The notes: generated by a model from the sequence alone, not told the origin. Shown: positions 25,601 through 33,997, counted from the stretch's first letter. The stretch is 35,240 nt of DNA from DRTC01 sp964521025 (GCA_964521025.1 CAZFPK010000035.1:1-35240); one strand, 5' to 3'. Translations and numbers: made by a program.

Positions 25601-26210
25601 AGAGAAATCTGACTATATCCCGATCTTTGTTGAATTCGAGGAAGGAGAAGAACCTCTGGAAATCGGGATTAAAGTGGAAGGGGAATGTAAAGGTGCTGCC
25701 AAAGTCGAAGATTCTTCTGTTCAAGTTAATGCTTACATCCTGGAAGGACAGGGAGAAGAGGTTGAATTTGAAATGTATTACGGCAGGGAACAGCCGGAAG
25801 TTAAGCCCAAGGATTATTATGTTTATGATCCTATAACTGATATAAAAGAGAAGAAAAAGATACGAACTGGTGAATATCGCGATTTCTATAGAGTTTATTT
25901 TAATGACAAAATAGATATCGATCAAAATTCTAACGATATATTAGAAATCCATCATTCTCCAAATCCTTTCTTCACTTCTACAAATATATCTTATAACCTG
26001 CCGGAAGAGATAGAAATATCTCTGGAAGTATATAACATCAAAGGACAGAAAATCAAAACTCTTTACAATGGATTTGCTACAGCAGGAGAGCATCAAGTTA
26101 GCTGGAACGGAATAAATGAGAGCAATCAGCAAGTTTCCAGCGGAATTTACTTTTATAAATTGATAACACCACAGAAAGTTATTACTAACAAGATGTTATT
26201 GATGAGATAA
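22668..26210 (+). CDS. Secreted subtilisin-like (S8) serine protease with C-terminal sorting-type module
   Basis: A 1180-residue exported protease. After a signal peptide (about 1-22) and a short pro-region, the S8 domain runs from about 95 to 460. The catalytic triad is D119 (GEWDAGG), H146 (HATHVAG, where most relatives have HGTH) and S371 (GTSMSSP); oxyanion N262 is in KSAGNERD. A P-domain-like beta region follows (about 470-600). A long tail has a tryptophan-rich segment (FYKGWNWLSFPW). The C-terminal module is SPNPF, VYNIKGQKIKTL and SSGIYFYKL. The ATG at 22668 is chosen because GGAGGA lies at 22658-22663; a longer reading would begin within the leader hairpin. Likely role: extracellular protein degradation in an amino-acid fermenter. 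Confidence 0.9.
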   Translation: MYQKYFLAVLLILIFSISVIIARPNTAELQRLSAKFEAEYEIEKTEANRVAKENGWIIKAVFPSGKIMELQKLAVNGMPMYYITNNLNAARTVGVDKLWPGGSSGFNLTGSGTTLGEWDAGGVRLSHQEFEGRVTQIDNPDSIHKHATHVAGTMIAAGIDANAKGMSYQANLNAYKWDSDESEMATAAAGGLIISNHSYSYKHGWEYTDILDEGEMHWYWVGDINISTTEDYKFGFYDYNAQSWDEIAYNAPDYLICKSAGNERDDSHSGGHYVFDGFWTWSTDPRDPDGGSTGYDSIGRIASAKNIMTVGAVNDISGGYTNPGDVVMSSFSCWGPCDDGRIKPDICGNGISLYSTDIDSDTDYYTASGTSMSSPNVAGALGLIQSYYHSLNGSYMNAASLKGLVINTAHEAGSSDGPDYKFGWGLLNSEGACNLVTEDNTFGHLINEYTLNDGSTNDYYYFVDTGITELNVTICWTDPAGTPINPSLDPTDKMLVNDLDLRITGGTTTYYPWKLDVVNPSYAATNSGDNDADNVEKVTVSNPESGTYIVSVSHKGTLVNPQDYSLIVDGAVRLPTVEVCVNSNAQAEGYVNVLDEFNTIIATTGWDTEFQEGDNYFSFDLTESYDLSLLSGNAGAGTSWGEWAELTEQGFYGEPLTCNLYFNFTTPPDVSVFLRTNSDVEEGTVVIHYLPEFADTITMKWDNDDLDNDGLTEVRFEDVSLPYGFSHHFLQVTATGTNVYGETIELEANDGFEWNNNQWENHELETENIFWYTLPTMETKIFYKGWNWLSFPWMFRDGNDGFIVEIVIDDLEPCLVWIEAENPDVNFMEWMPGWAPPGWQHNSEFEDFVSTNGYKIKMNDDYSWASLFTYGSRLDENTPMYLEGNGEENWVGYYPINSQRPSEAFAQIWDDNLYQIKAKDWTMYKHNGEWQGSGMRYTLNYGEMYIIKLRYDCPDFQWNNSAGTGSENRDKAEYFTYEEKSDYIPIFVEFEEGEEPLEIGIKVEGECKGAAKVEDSSVQVNAYILEGQGEEVEFEMYYGREQPEVKPKDYYVYDPITDIKEKKKIRTGEYRDFYRVYFNDKIDIDQNSNDILEIHHSPNPFFTSTNISYNLPEEIEISLEVYNIKGQKIKTLYNGFATAGEHQVSWNGINESNQQVSSGIYFYKLITPQKVITNKMLLMR

Positions 26211-26220
26211 AATTCTCACC

Positions 26221-26254
26221 CAATCTCTCTCCCGTTATTGCGGGAGAGGGATTG
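26221..26254 (+). repeat. Long hairpin after the protease gene, possible terminator
   Basis: CTCTCCCG (26227-26234) and CGGGAGAG (26241-26248) form the core, extending to a 14-pair stem with one G-T pair. It lies 10 bases after the protease stop. A T-run is lacking (ATTGTAGAAC follows), so it is a weak terminator candidate or a mRNA 3'-end stabiliser. A second inverted repeat, TTAACAAGTTT (26278-26288) with AAACTTGTTAA (26326-26336), lies before the next gene. Confidence 0.55.
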
Positions 26255-26376
26255 TAGAACAGAGATTGTTCTGTCTCTTAACAAGTTTCAAAAACTTGTG
26301 AACTTTAAGAACTTCAATACTTTAAAAACTTGTTAAGTCTCAAAGACTTCACAAGATTATTAAAAAAGGAGCTATC

Positions 26377-28731
26377 ATGATAAAAAAAATAATAAATATA
26401 ATTGATTGTTGTCGATCTTGTTCGTTGTTAAAGATATTTTTCTTATTCGTGCTAATATGTGTTAATTCGTGGTTACAATCAATCATCATCGAGATAAAAC
26501 AAGACGGAACCGGTGATTTTTTACACATCCAACAAGGAATCGATACTGCTGTCGATAGCGATACAGTTCTTGTCTATCCGGGAACTTATTATGAGAACAT
26601 CGATTTTTCCGGGAAAAATATCACAGTAACCAGCAGGTATATCGAAAACCAGGATGAATCCTATATTCATAACACGATCATCGATGGTAATCAAAACGGA
26701 AGCTGCGTTAAGATCATTAATGAAGAAGATGAGAATGCTATGCTATGTGGTTTCACTGTCCAAAATGGAAGTGGAACACCGGTTTTAGGATATGAGTTTG
26801 TGGGTGGTGGTGGTATTTATGTCCTTGAAAGTACTCCCAGAATATATAGTTGTATTATACAAAACAATTATGCTGATTCGGGTGGAGGAATCTATTCAGC
26901 TGCTTCCTATATAGATGGTTATAGCTGTCCATATCTTTCCAATTGTACAATAAAATACAATCATGCTTATTTTAATAATGGAGGAGTCGGATGTCTTACA
27001 AATGCAACCATGGAATTTGATCCGGATAACCTGTGTAACATTTACCTTAATACTGCCGGAGCTACAAACGATATCGGTGGAAGCGGTATAATGTACGAGC
27101 CAATCATGGTCTATGTAGATACATTTACAGTTATGGAACCGAATGGATTTTTCTTTCGTAATTATCATGGTGATCAGATTTTTATCAATTATGCCAAAAT
27201 AGAACCGGTAAATAATGACCTTTATGTTTCTCCGGAGGGAGATGATAATAATTCCGGATTATCACCTGTTGTATCATTACAGACAATTTCTATGGCATTG
27301 ATAAAAATAATGTCCAACAATTTACATCCCAATACGATCCATATCGCAGAAGGAATATATTCTCCATCTCTATCTAATGAAAAATACCCATTAAATTGTC
27401 GTAGTTATGTTTCATTTATAGGTGAGAACGAAGAAACAACAATACTCGATCTAGAAGGAAATTCTGAAATATTTTTGGGTTGGAATTATGAAAGGAATTT
27501 TATTATTAAAAATCTTACACTAACAAATAGTTCAGATGAATTTTCAAAACAGGCAATTCATATAATTCAACCCAGAAATATTACTTACTCTGATATTATT
27601 ATTAATAGTTATCATAGAGAATATAATTCTATAGCTACCGGTTATTTTAATAATACAATACTTGATTCAACAAGTTTATATCTTAATAAAGTTAAAATAA
27701 TAAATAACATTGGAGCGAAAGCATTGAGTATTACTGTAATTGAAAATTGTAAATTTCTGGATTTGCTAATTGAAAATAATACTCCAAATTATTTAGCAGA
27801 AAATGTTGGTGGCGGTGGTTTAGGTATTTCAGGACATTCTTCTTATACGAATGGTAGTAATTATCAATTAATAAATTCTCAAATTACTAATAATCATAAT
27901 GCTGAAACCAGTTGGCCACATGCTTCTTCCGGTATATATATTGGTTCTTATGTAAATATTAATATAGTAAACTGCACTGTTGGAAACAATGAATCGGAAG
28001 CATCATTAAGTGCAGCGTTAACTATTTCCGGAATCGATAGCGAATGTAATATCATAAATTCCATTTTTTATGAGGATATACCTCGAGAAATACTATTAGA
28101 ACAACCTTATAATCCTGATGAAACTAATATTCTCGATATCAGTAACTCCCTTATCCAGGGCGGAGAAACCGAAATCTATGACGAAGGCGGCAATATCGTC
28201 AATTGGCTGGAAGGGAATTTAGATGAAAATCCCGCGTGGGATATAGATGGAGAATTCCCCTATGCCCTCACCTCTTCCTCTCCCTGCATAGACGCGGGAA
28301 CACTAAACTTACCGGAAGGGATCGAACTCCCGGAATACGACCTTGCAGGTAATCCCCGCATCGTTGGCGAAACAGTAGATATGGGAGCGTATGAATATCA
28401 GGGAAATCAAGTTAATGAAGAATTAATAATTAATAATGAAAGAATTAATATTTCGGTCTATCCTAATCCCTTCAAACCAAATGACCGTGATCATCGAACA
28501 TCGATCAAGTTTAATCTGCTCACATCATGCAATGTCGAACTCGATATTTACAACATCAAGGGGCAGAAAGTTAAGACTTTGATGGATGCTTTTGCTTCGA
28601 GAGGAGAATATACCTGCCGCTGGGACGGGAAAGACGATAATGGGAAACATGTTTCATCCGGGCAGTATATCTGCAAGTTGGTGATAGATGAGGAGGTGAA
28701 GGCAGTACGGAAGATGGTCATTTTAAAGTAG
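26377..28731 (+). CDS. Secreted right-handed beta-helix protein with C-terminal sorting-type module
   Basis: A 784-residue exported protein of pectate-lyase-like fold; ligand unknown. A hydrophobic export segment is at about 18-35. The first beta-helix block (about 40-270) begins DGTGDFLHIQQGIDTAVDSD and VYPGTYYENIDFSGK. A second begins at about 283 with LYVSPEGDDNNSGLSP (DUF1565-like) and runs to about 590. A conserved closing segment has SPCIDAGT and VDMGAYEYQG. The C-terminal module has VYPNPF, IYNIKGQKVKTL and SSGQYICKL. The start is supported by AAAGGAG about eight bases upstream. Bases 27440-28060 are much more AT-rich than the flanks, suggesting recombination or rapid change in the middle. 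The export segment is partly encoded by an AATTCGTGG-type dispersed repeat. Confidence 0.85.
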   Translation: MIKKIINIIDCCRSCSLLKIFFLFVLICVNSWLQSIIIEIKQDGTGDFLHIQQGIDTAVDSDTVLVYPGTYYENIDFSGKNITVTSRYIENQDESYIHNTIIDGNQNGSCVKIINEEDENAMLCGFTVQNGSGTPVLGYEFVGGGGIYVLESTPRIYSCIIQNNYADSGGGIYSAASYIDGYSCPYLSNCTIKYNHAYFNNGGVGCLTNATMEFDPDNLCNIYLNTAGATNDIGGSGIMYEPIMVYVDTFTVMEPNGFFFRNYHGDQIFINYAKIEPVNNDLYVSPEGDDNNSGLSPVVSLQTISMALIKIMSNNLHPNTIHIAEGIYSPSLSNEKYPLNCRSYVSFIGENEETTILDLEGNSEIFLGWNYERNFIIKNLTLTNSSDEFSKQAIHIIQPRNITYSDIIINSYHREYNSIATGYFNNTILDSTSLYLNKVKIINNIGAKALSITVIENCKFLDLLIENNTPNYLAENVGGGGLGISGHSSYTNGSNYQLINSQITNNHNAETSWPHASSGIYIGSYVNINIVNCTVGNNESEASLSAALTISGIDSECNIINSIFYEDIPREILLEQPYNPDETNILDISNSLIQGGETEIYDEGGNIVNWLEGNLDENPAWDIDGEFPYALTSSSPCIDAGTLNLPEGIELPEYDLAGNPRIVGETVDMGAYEYQGNQVNEELIINNERINISVYPNPFKPNDRDHRTSIKFNLLTSCNVELDIYNIKGQKVKTLMDAFASRGEYTCRWDGKDDNGKHVSSGQYICKLVIDEEVKAVRKMVILK

Positions 28732-29042
28732 AGCGGAACTTGTTCCGTTTGTAACACAAGCTCCTGCTTTGTGATATTCTGAAATAATTAACCTTTTTTA
28801 TGTCATTCCCGGTTCATCTATCCTCTTGATTTGTTATTTTTCAAACCCGGTTTATGGTTTGAGGAAAAATGTTAAATTTTAAAAATGGCAAGTTTTGCCT
28901 GATTTCTATTTGTAATAATTTATCCATTCAGCATTTTTTTAAAGATAATTTACGCTTCAGAATTTACTCGTATTCAAAAATCATTTGACGATATTTTTAT
29001 CTCCCCAAAAAAAGAACAAAAATAAATTTTAGGAGCAGCAAA
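28732..29042. other. Intergenic region before butyrate kinase
   Basis: CGGAAC/GTTCCG (28734-28747) followed by TTTG lies three bases after the beta-helix stop and may be a weak terminator. A single GTCATTCC arm is near 28802. The remainder is AT-rich, ending with the AGGAG ribosome binding site of the kinase gene. No gene is seen. Confidence 0.5.
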
Positions 29043-30116
29043 ATGAAATACAAGGTTCTAGTCATTAATCCGGGTTCGACCTCGACCAAGATCGCAGTTT
29101 ACGACGATGATAAGCCATTATTTACAAAAGTACTCCGGCATGATGCAAAGGAGATCGCTCGTTTCGACAGGATCATCGAACAATACGAATTCAGGAAAAA
29201 CCTCGTCCTGAAAGCAATGGAACACAATAATATTCCAACGGATTCTTTACATGCAGTTGTCAGCCGCGGAGGTTTGATGAAAAAAGTAACCGGCGGCACA
29301 TACAAAGTTAATGCTGCGATGCTGAAAGATCTGAAAAATCCGAATTTGTGGGGCAGGATACATGCATCCAACCTGGGAGCTTTCATTGCTAAATCGATCG
29401 CTGATGATCTTGATATTTCCGCTTATATCGTGGATCCGGTTACAGTCGATGAGTTCCCGGAAATAGCCCGCATCTCGGGTGTTCCTGAAATCGAAAGAAA
29501 ATCGCTTTTTCATGCTTTGAACATCAGGTATATTGCTCATAAACTTGCTAAACAATTAAATATGGATTTCCACGAATCAAATATGATCGCAGTTCACATG
29601 GGTGGAGGAATAACGATTGCCTGCATCAAAAAAGGAAAAGTCATCGATACAAATAATGCTATGCTGGGAATGGGACCTTTTTCCCCGCAAAGAGCAGGAG
29701 CTTTACCGATCGGAGATCTACTCGACCTGGCATTTTCAGGAAAATATACAAAAAAGGAACTATTGGACAAACTTGCCAAAGAAAGCGGTTTACTCGCTTA
29801 CCTGGGAACAGATGACGGCATCGAGATCGCAAAAAGGATAAAGAGCGGAGATAAAAAGGCAAAACTGATCGTGAAAGCGATGTGTTACCAGACTGCCAAA
29901 GAAACGGGAGCTTTTGCTGCTGCTTTAGAAGGAAAGGTCGATGCGATCTTCCTGACCGGCGGACTGGCGTATGATAGATTTATTGTCGATGAGATCAAAC
30001 GCAGGACAGAATTTATCGCACCCATACATATTTTCCCCGGAGAAAAGGAAATGGATGCTCTCAGTCAGGGAGCCGTTAGAGTGCTGAAAGGTCTGGAAAA
30101 AGTCAGGAAGTATTAA
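29043..30116 (+). CDS. buk: Butyrate kinase
   Basis: A 357-residue cytoplasmic kinase of the acetokinase family that interconverts butyryl-phosphate plus ADP with butyrate plus ATP. Branched or other short acyl groups are also possible substrates. Signatures include VINPGSTSTKIAVYDD at the N-terminus, SRGGLMKKVTGGTY, FHALNIRYIAHKLA, AVHMGGGITIACIKKGK and IFLTGGLAYD. Length and motif order match Buk. AGGAG lies just upstream of the ATG. No phosphotransbutyrylase gene is adjacent, so the partner enzyme must be elsewhere or the role may be in amino-acid-derived acid formation. It points to substrate-level ATP formation in an anaerobe. Confidence 0.93.
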   Translation: MKYKVLVINPGSTSTKIAVYDDDKPLFTKVLRHDAKEIARFDRIIEQYEFRKNLVLKAMEHNNIPTDSLHAVVSRGGLMKKVTGGTYKVNAAMLKDLKNPNLWGRIHASNLGAFIAKSIADDLDISAYIVDPVTVDEFPEIARISGVPEIERKSLFHALNIRYIAHKLAKQLNMDFHESNMIAVHMGGGITIACIKKGKVIDTNNAMLGMGPFSPQRAGALPIGDLLDLAFSGKYTKKELLDKLAKESGLLAYLGTDDGIEIAKRIKSGDKKAKLIVKAMCYQTAKETGAFAAALEGKVDAIFLTGGLAYDRFIVDEIKRRTEFIAPIHIFPGEKEMDALSQGAVRVLKGLEKVRKY

Positions 30117-30215
30117 TAGAATTGTTGATTCTGAAAATTGATTTTTCAAATATTAAATGTCATTCCTTAGTTTCTCCTTGCTTTTCAGTTGAGGAATCTA
30201 TGTTTTTACATAGTT

Positions 30216-30375
30216 CCCAAACCCCTCAGGTTGTGTGAAAAGTCTTATTTTGTAAATTTTCGGAACTCAAAATGGTCTGCTTGGTTTGAATTCGCTCATT
30301 AAAGTAGAGATACGGATTTTAATTTCTCAACTTGCAAAGTCGAGTTACACTTTTCACACAGCCTGCCCATTTGGG
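30216..30375. mobile_element. MITE-like inverted-repeat element nested in a dispersed hairpin
   Basis: TGTGTGAAAAGT (30232-30243) and ACTTTTCACACA (30349-30360) are perfect 12-bp terminal inverted repeats around about 105 bp of non-coding DNA. Just outside, CAGG/CCTG and CCCAAA/TTTGGG continue the symmetry (30216-30375). The outer arms resemble the intact TTCCCAAAC/GTTTGGGAA hairpin at 101-122. The inner 129-bp element may therefore have inserted into the loop of such a hairpin. There is no transposase and no clear target-site duplication. Confidence 0.5.
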
Positions 30376-30464
30376 AATATCCGGATAACTCAAGACCGAA
30401 TTTATCTATGTGAGAATTCATCCAAAAGAGATTCAAGAAAGATAATCTGGACAAGAAACAAAAT

Positions 30465-31664
30465 ATGAAAATGAAATTATTTTTACTCGGTTTGATCATC
30501 CTCATCGTGATCGGCTGCTCCCCAAAAAACAAAAAAGATTGGACGATCCTCGTTTATATGGCAGCGGATAACAGTCTTTATCAGGCAGCGATCGCTGAGG
30601 TAAATGAAATGGAAACAGCAGATTTTTCCGATGAGATAAATGTCATCGTGCAGATAGATAATCATCATGAATACGGAAGTTTTACCAATACACGCCGTTA
30701 TCAGGTATTTCCCGAAAACACACCAAACCGTGAGGAAATTACTTCTCCTCTGCTCGCATCTTTACCCGATATCGACAGCGGGGATTATCATGAAATTTCA
30801 AATTTCGCAAATTGGGGTTTCCAAAGATTTCCTTCCGAAAGAAAAGGTCTGATCATCTGGTCGCACGGAAACGGCTGGTATGATCTTTATAATAAATTCT
30901 GTCCTGATAACGGAACTGGAAACTCTGTGAATATTCCAAACGGAGATTTGAAAAATGCTCTTTCAACAATTGCACATCATCTCGACATTTTAATCTTCGA
31001 TGCCTGCAATATGCAGACGATGGAAGTTCTCACTGAATCCTATCAATACGCAGATTATATTATCAGTTCGGAAGAAACCGTCAAAGAGACAGGATTTCCT
31101 TATGGTGATTATGAAGGAAATGCCATTCTTTCAATCTGGGAAAATCACATTGAAACAGAAAACCTGGCAATTGCAATAGCAAATTCCTTTTTTTATTCCT
31201 ATCTTCCCGGAGGAAGTCAGAATTATGAAGGTTTGATTTTTCCTGTTTCCTGTTCAGTGATGAAAGCGAGTGAATTTGCCGATATCCTCGCTGATATTTC
31301 TTTATTTTCTCTGCACTGGCAGGAATATGAAGCTCATAGTTTTTATAATGATGTCAGAGCAGAAAGTTATGAATTCAACGATCTGGAAGCAGATGTCGAT
31401 ATCAAAGAATTTTTCTCATTATTAGAGGAATCGACATCATCATCCGACCTCTCCGATTTCTGCGAACAAATCCTGTCGAATATCCATGAATGCTTTTTAG
31501 TTCAACAATTTTATGATTATCCGGCTAATGAGCTGGGAACAGCATCGATCTGGTTTCCGGATGAAAATGATGATCTGAATAACCTGGTGGAAATCTATCA
31601 AAATTTAGATTTTTCCGAAACTGATTGGCAGGAATTTTTAACAGGAATGTTTTGCCAGCCCTGA
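30465..31664 (+). CDS. Clostripain-family (C11) cysteine peptidase lipoprotein
   Basis: A 399-residue predicted surface or periplasmic lipoprotein peptidase. The signal segment LFLLGLIILIVIGC gives a lipobox with Cys18. The fold starts WTILVYMAADNSL, typical of C11 peptidases. The catalytic His is H134 (IIWSHGNGW) and the catalytic Cys is C181 (LIFDACNMQTMEV). These enzymes usually cleave after basic residues. Family members of this length are common in FCB bacteria. The ATG at 30465 and one at 30471 are both possible; neither has a strong ribosome binding site. A weak hairpin (TGACTC/GAGTCA, 31662-31680) overlaps the stop. Confidence 0.85.
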   Translation: MKMKLFLLGLIILIVIGCSPKNKKDWTILVYMAADNSLYQAAIAEVNEMETADFSDEINVIVQIDNHHEYGSFTNTRRYQVFPENTPNREEITSPLLASLPDIDSGDYHEISNFANWGFQRFPSERKGLIIWSHGNGWYDLYNKFCPDNGTGNSVNIPNGDLKNALSTIAHHLDILIFDACNMQTMEVLTESYQYADYIISSEETVKETGFPYGDYEGNAILSIWENHIETENLAIAIANSFFYSYLPGGSQNYEGLIFPVSCSVMKASEFADILADISLFSLHWQEYEAHSFYNDVRAESYEFNDLEADVDIKEFFSLLEESTSSSDLSDFCEQILSNIHECFLVQQFYDYPANELGTASIWFPDENDDLNNLVEIYQNLDFSETDWQEFLTGMFCQP

Positions 31665-31907
31665 CTCTTCCTTCGAGTCATAAGGAACTGCCGACTACAA
31701 CTCGAAACTATATAAGCAATCAGCATTCTCAAAGCTCCTTTTCCCTTATCCATTGTTCCTTTCTCTTTCAAACTTGACACATAATCCAACCGGAAATTGT
31801 TTGATTTTTGTGTGCTAGGTGGGAAGTTAGCGGTGTCCTGTAACTCGCAATCCGCTATAGCGGGACTGAATTCCTGCATGAGAATATTGATTTTCATTTA
31901 ACGACTG
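31665..31907. other. Intergenic region before the SRP RNA
   Basis: No gene is supported. A TTGACA is at 31774-31779, without a convincing -10 box at normal spacing. CCGCTATAGCGG forms a small palindrome near 31852-31863. The promoter of the SRP RNA is probably in this stretch. Confidence 0.4.
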
Positions 31908-32038
31908 AAAAGTGGCGTCGAGGATCAAGCCCGACGCAATTATGAACTGTGAACCTTGTCAGGTCTGGAAGGAAGCAGCAATAAACAGAGCTTATGATGT
32001 GCCGCCGGTCAACCTGGTCTGAGCTAACTGTCAGCTTG
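31908..32038 (+). ncRNA. ffs: Signal recognition particle RNA (4.5S-type)
   Basis: The universally conserved helix 8 core is present: GTCAGGTC, then TGGAAGGAAGCAGC at about 31965-31985. AACCTTGTCAGG precedes it, and GTGCCGCCGGTCAACCTGG follows on the 3' side. Flanking sequences (ATTATGAACTG with CAGAGCTTATGAT) can pair through G-U tolerant helices. This RNA pairs with Ffh to target nascent proteins to the membrane. The exact ends are uncertain by perhaps 15 bases. The 5' part can also form a local GCGTCG/CGACGC hairpin. Confidence 0.88.
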
Positions 32039-32128
32039 TTATGTGGAATAGATATCGATTGCAGGTGCACACTTTAATTTGTCTTTATAATGAGTTTTTA
32101 ATAAAATGAAAAAAAGAAAGTGAGAAAT

Positions 32129-32346
32129 GTGAAAGATTTTCATATCAATGTCTTTTACAGTGATGAAGATGAAGGATATATTGCTGATATACCGGATTTG
32201 AAACATTGCTCTGCTTTTGGTTAAACCCCGGAAGAAGCATTACGAGAAGTTTTAATTGCAAAAAAACCCGGATTGAAACAACTAAAGCAAATCATAAACC
32301 GATACCCTTCCCTCATTTTAAACCGGTAATCTATAAAGTTGCCTAA
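32129..32346 (+). pseudogene. Broken HicB-like antitoxin gene
   Basis: Translation from GTG 32129 gives VKDFHINVFYSDEDEGYIAD, then IPDLKHCSAFG, which is typical of short HicB-family antitoxins. A TAA at 32222-32224 then stands where the family usually has Glu. The same frame continues TPEEALREVLIAKK. A one-base loss near 32260-32270 shifts to a frame reading IETTKANHKPIPFPHFKPVI and YKVA, ending at TAA 32344-32346. One nonsense and one frameshift change in a gene of about 72 codons indicate decay, unless the assembly is wrong at both places. No HicA-like toxin is adjacent. Confidence 0.85.
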
Positions 32347-32426
32347 AGTAACTTTAGTTCATCATTGTAAAAGAAAAACGAATATCCAATCAATTAATAT
32401 TATAAGTTTCTACAGGATAATTGATT

Positions 32427-32498
32427 ATGTCTAAGCTTTCTCGGAACTTTATTGAAGAAAAAAATTCTAAAGTTTCGATAATTTATAAGGAACATTAA
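32427..32498 (+). CDS. Possible 23-residue leader peptide abutting hisS
   Basis: ATG 32427 opens a frame MSKLSRNFIEEKNSKVSIIY KEH whose TAA directly touches the hisS ATG. AGGAT lies about nine bases upstream. It contains no histidine cluster, so a classic attenuator is unlikely. Its last codons contain AAGGAA, the likely hisS ribosome binding site, so translation of this frame could influence hisS initiation. It may equally be chance. Confidence 0.25.
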   Translation: MSKLSRNFIEEKNSKVSIIYKEH

Positions 32499-33779
32499 AT
32501 GTCATTAAAATACAAAATCCCGCGCGGAACTTTCGATATTCTTCCAACCGAAAGTTATAAATGGAAGTATATCACGAAAATTTTCAGGGAAACTGCTAAT
32601 AACTACAATTTTCGTGAGATCGTAACCCCGATCTTTGAAACTGCCGGACTTTATGAAAGAAGTGTTGGTAATACTTCCGACATTGTGCAGAAAGAAATGT
32701 ATAAGTTCACTGATAAGAAAGGTCGGATTTTTGCTTTGCGTCCCGAAGGAACTGCCGGAATTGTGCGCGCATTTGTGGAAAATAATCTCGATAAGAAGGA
32801 TAATTCCTCAAAATTATATTACCTTGGACCGATGTTTCGTTATGAAAGACCTCAAAAAGGCAGGTTCAGACAACATTATCAATATGGAATAGAAAATATC
32901 GGGAGTGCGGAGCCTTTTATCGATGCGGAAGTTATTTCTTTCGGATATTCTTTTTTGAAAAAACTCGAATTGACAAATTTCAATTTGGAGATCAACAGTA
33001 TCGGTTGTTCACATTGTTCTTTGGATTATAATGCTGCTCTGGTCGATTTTTACAAACCATATTTGAATGATCTTTGTCCTGATTGCCGGATCAGGATCGA
33101 CAAAAACCCGAAAAGACTGCTTGATTGTAAAGTTTCGAAATGCAATGAAATTTCCCGAAATGCTCCTTCCATGCTTGCTTATCTAGATGAAGATTGCAGA
33201 AAACATTTTGAGAGAGTACAAGAATTTCTCATAAAAATAAAAATTCCATTTAAGATCAATCCAAAGATTGTGCGGGGATTGGATTATTATACCAGGACTG
33301 CTTTTGAATTTACAGATACGAATTTAGGAGCACAAAATACTCTTATCGGCGGCGGTAGATACGACGGATTGGTCGAACAGATCGGGGGAAAGAATATTCC
33401 CGGGATCGGTTTTGCCGGAGGTTTTGAAAGATTGATCTTATCGATGGAAACCGAGAGAGTTTCTTTTGGAAAAGAACAGAATCCGGAACTCTATCTTGTT
33501 TGCATGGGAGAAAAAGCAAAAGAGATCAGTTTAAATCTTTTAACTGATATCAGAAATAGTGGTATATCTATCGAATCCGATTTTGAAAAAAAATCCGTCA
33601 AATCTCAAATGAAAGCAGCTGATAAAAGTTATGCTTTATATTCTTTGATACTTGGTGATGATGAGATTTCTAAAAATATGATAATCCTGAAAAATATGAG
33701 AACCGGTGAACAAAAATCAATTCTTATGGATGTCTTGATCGATGAACTGCAAGTATTACTCATGAATACCGGCTCGTAA
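32499..33779 (+). CDS. hisS: Histidyl-tRNA synthetase
   Basis: A 426-residue class II aminoacyl-tRNA synthetase that charges tRNA-His. It opens YKIPRGTFDILP. Motif 2 is in MFRYERPQKGRFRQHYQYG, histidine-specific motifs are RGLDYYTRTAFEF and GGGRYDGLVEQIGG, and motif 3 is GIGFAGGFERL. The C-terminal anticodon-binding domain covers about 330-420. AAGGAA lies about eight bases upstream of the ATG. Family-typical length and complete motifs suggest an active enzyme. A GTCATTC-type repeat follows the stop. Confidence 0.96.
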   Translation: MSLKYKIPRGTFDILPTESYKWKYITKIFRETANNYNFREIVTPIFETAGLYERSVGNTSDIVQKEMYKFTDKKGRIFALRPEGTAGIVRAFVENNLDKKDNSSKLYYLGPMFRYERPQKGRFRQHYQYGIENIGSAEPFIDAEVISFGYSFLKKLELTNFNLEINSIGCSHCSLDYNAALVDFYKPYLNDLCPDCRIRIDKNPKRLLDCKVSKCNEISRNAPSMLAYLDEDCRKHFERVQEFLIKIKIPFKINPKIVRGLDYYTRTAFEFTDTNLGAQNTLIGGGRYDGLVEQIGGKNIPGIGFAGGFERLILSMETERVSFGKEQNPELYLVCMGEKAKEISLNLLTDIRNSGISIESDFEKKSVKSQMKAADKSYALYSLILGDDEISKNMIILKNMRTGEQKSILMDVLIDELQVLLMNTGS

Positions 33780-33783
33780 TATT

Positions 33784-33899
33784 GTCATTCCGAATTCACT
33801 TATTGCTTTTTACTTTTAAGGAATCTTTGAAATAAGGTAAATCCTGAAAAACTGAAAATTCTTCCGGAAATTTTTTTTTGAGAAATAATTCTGAATGAC
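33784..33899. repeat. GTCATTC...GAATGAC dispersed element
   Basis: GTCATTC at 33784-33790 and GAATGAC at 33893-33899 bound a 116-bp AT-rich stretch starting five bases after hisS. It has the same termini and similar size as 11934-12059. No coding sense. Confidence 0.6.
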
Positions 33900-33970
33900 A
33901 GATGTTCACTTCAAAATAATGATTTAAAAAAATACATATTTTTTTTGACATTTTTTTTAATCTTAAAAAG

Positions 33971-33997
33971 TTGGCACTCGAAAAAAGGGTTTGCTAA
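33971..33997 (+). promoter_or_regulatory. CIRCE-like HrcA operator upstream of groES
   Basis: TTGGCACTC (33971-33979), exactly nine bases, then GTTTGCTAA (33989-33997). The CIRCE consensus is TTAGCACTC-N9-GAGTGCTAA, so the left arm has one mismatch and the right arm two. A TTGACA at 33945-33950 lies just upstream. Position 50 bases before a heat-shock gene supports HrcA-type repression. No hrcA gene is in the window. Confidence 0.72.

Noticed and set aside
29099..29862. Several antisense frames within butyrate kinase
   Set aside because: They mirror a strongly conserved gene on the other strand and have no ribosome binding sites or recognisable products.
31598..31897. Leftward open frame over the end of the C11 peptidase gene and the region before the SRP RNA
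   Set aside because: It overlaps a clear gene, has no homology I recognise, and its sequence is repeat-like.
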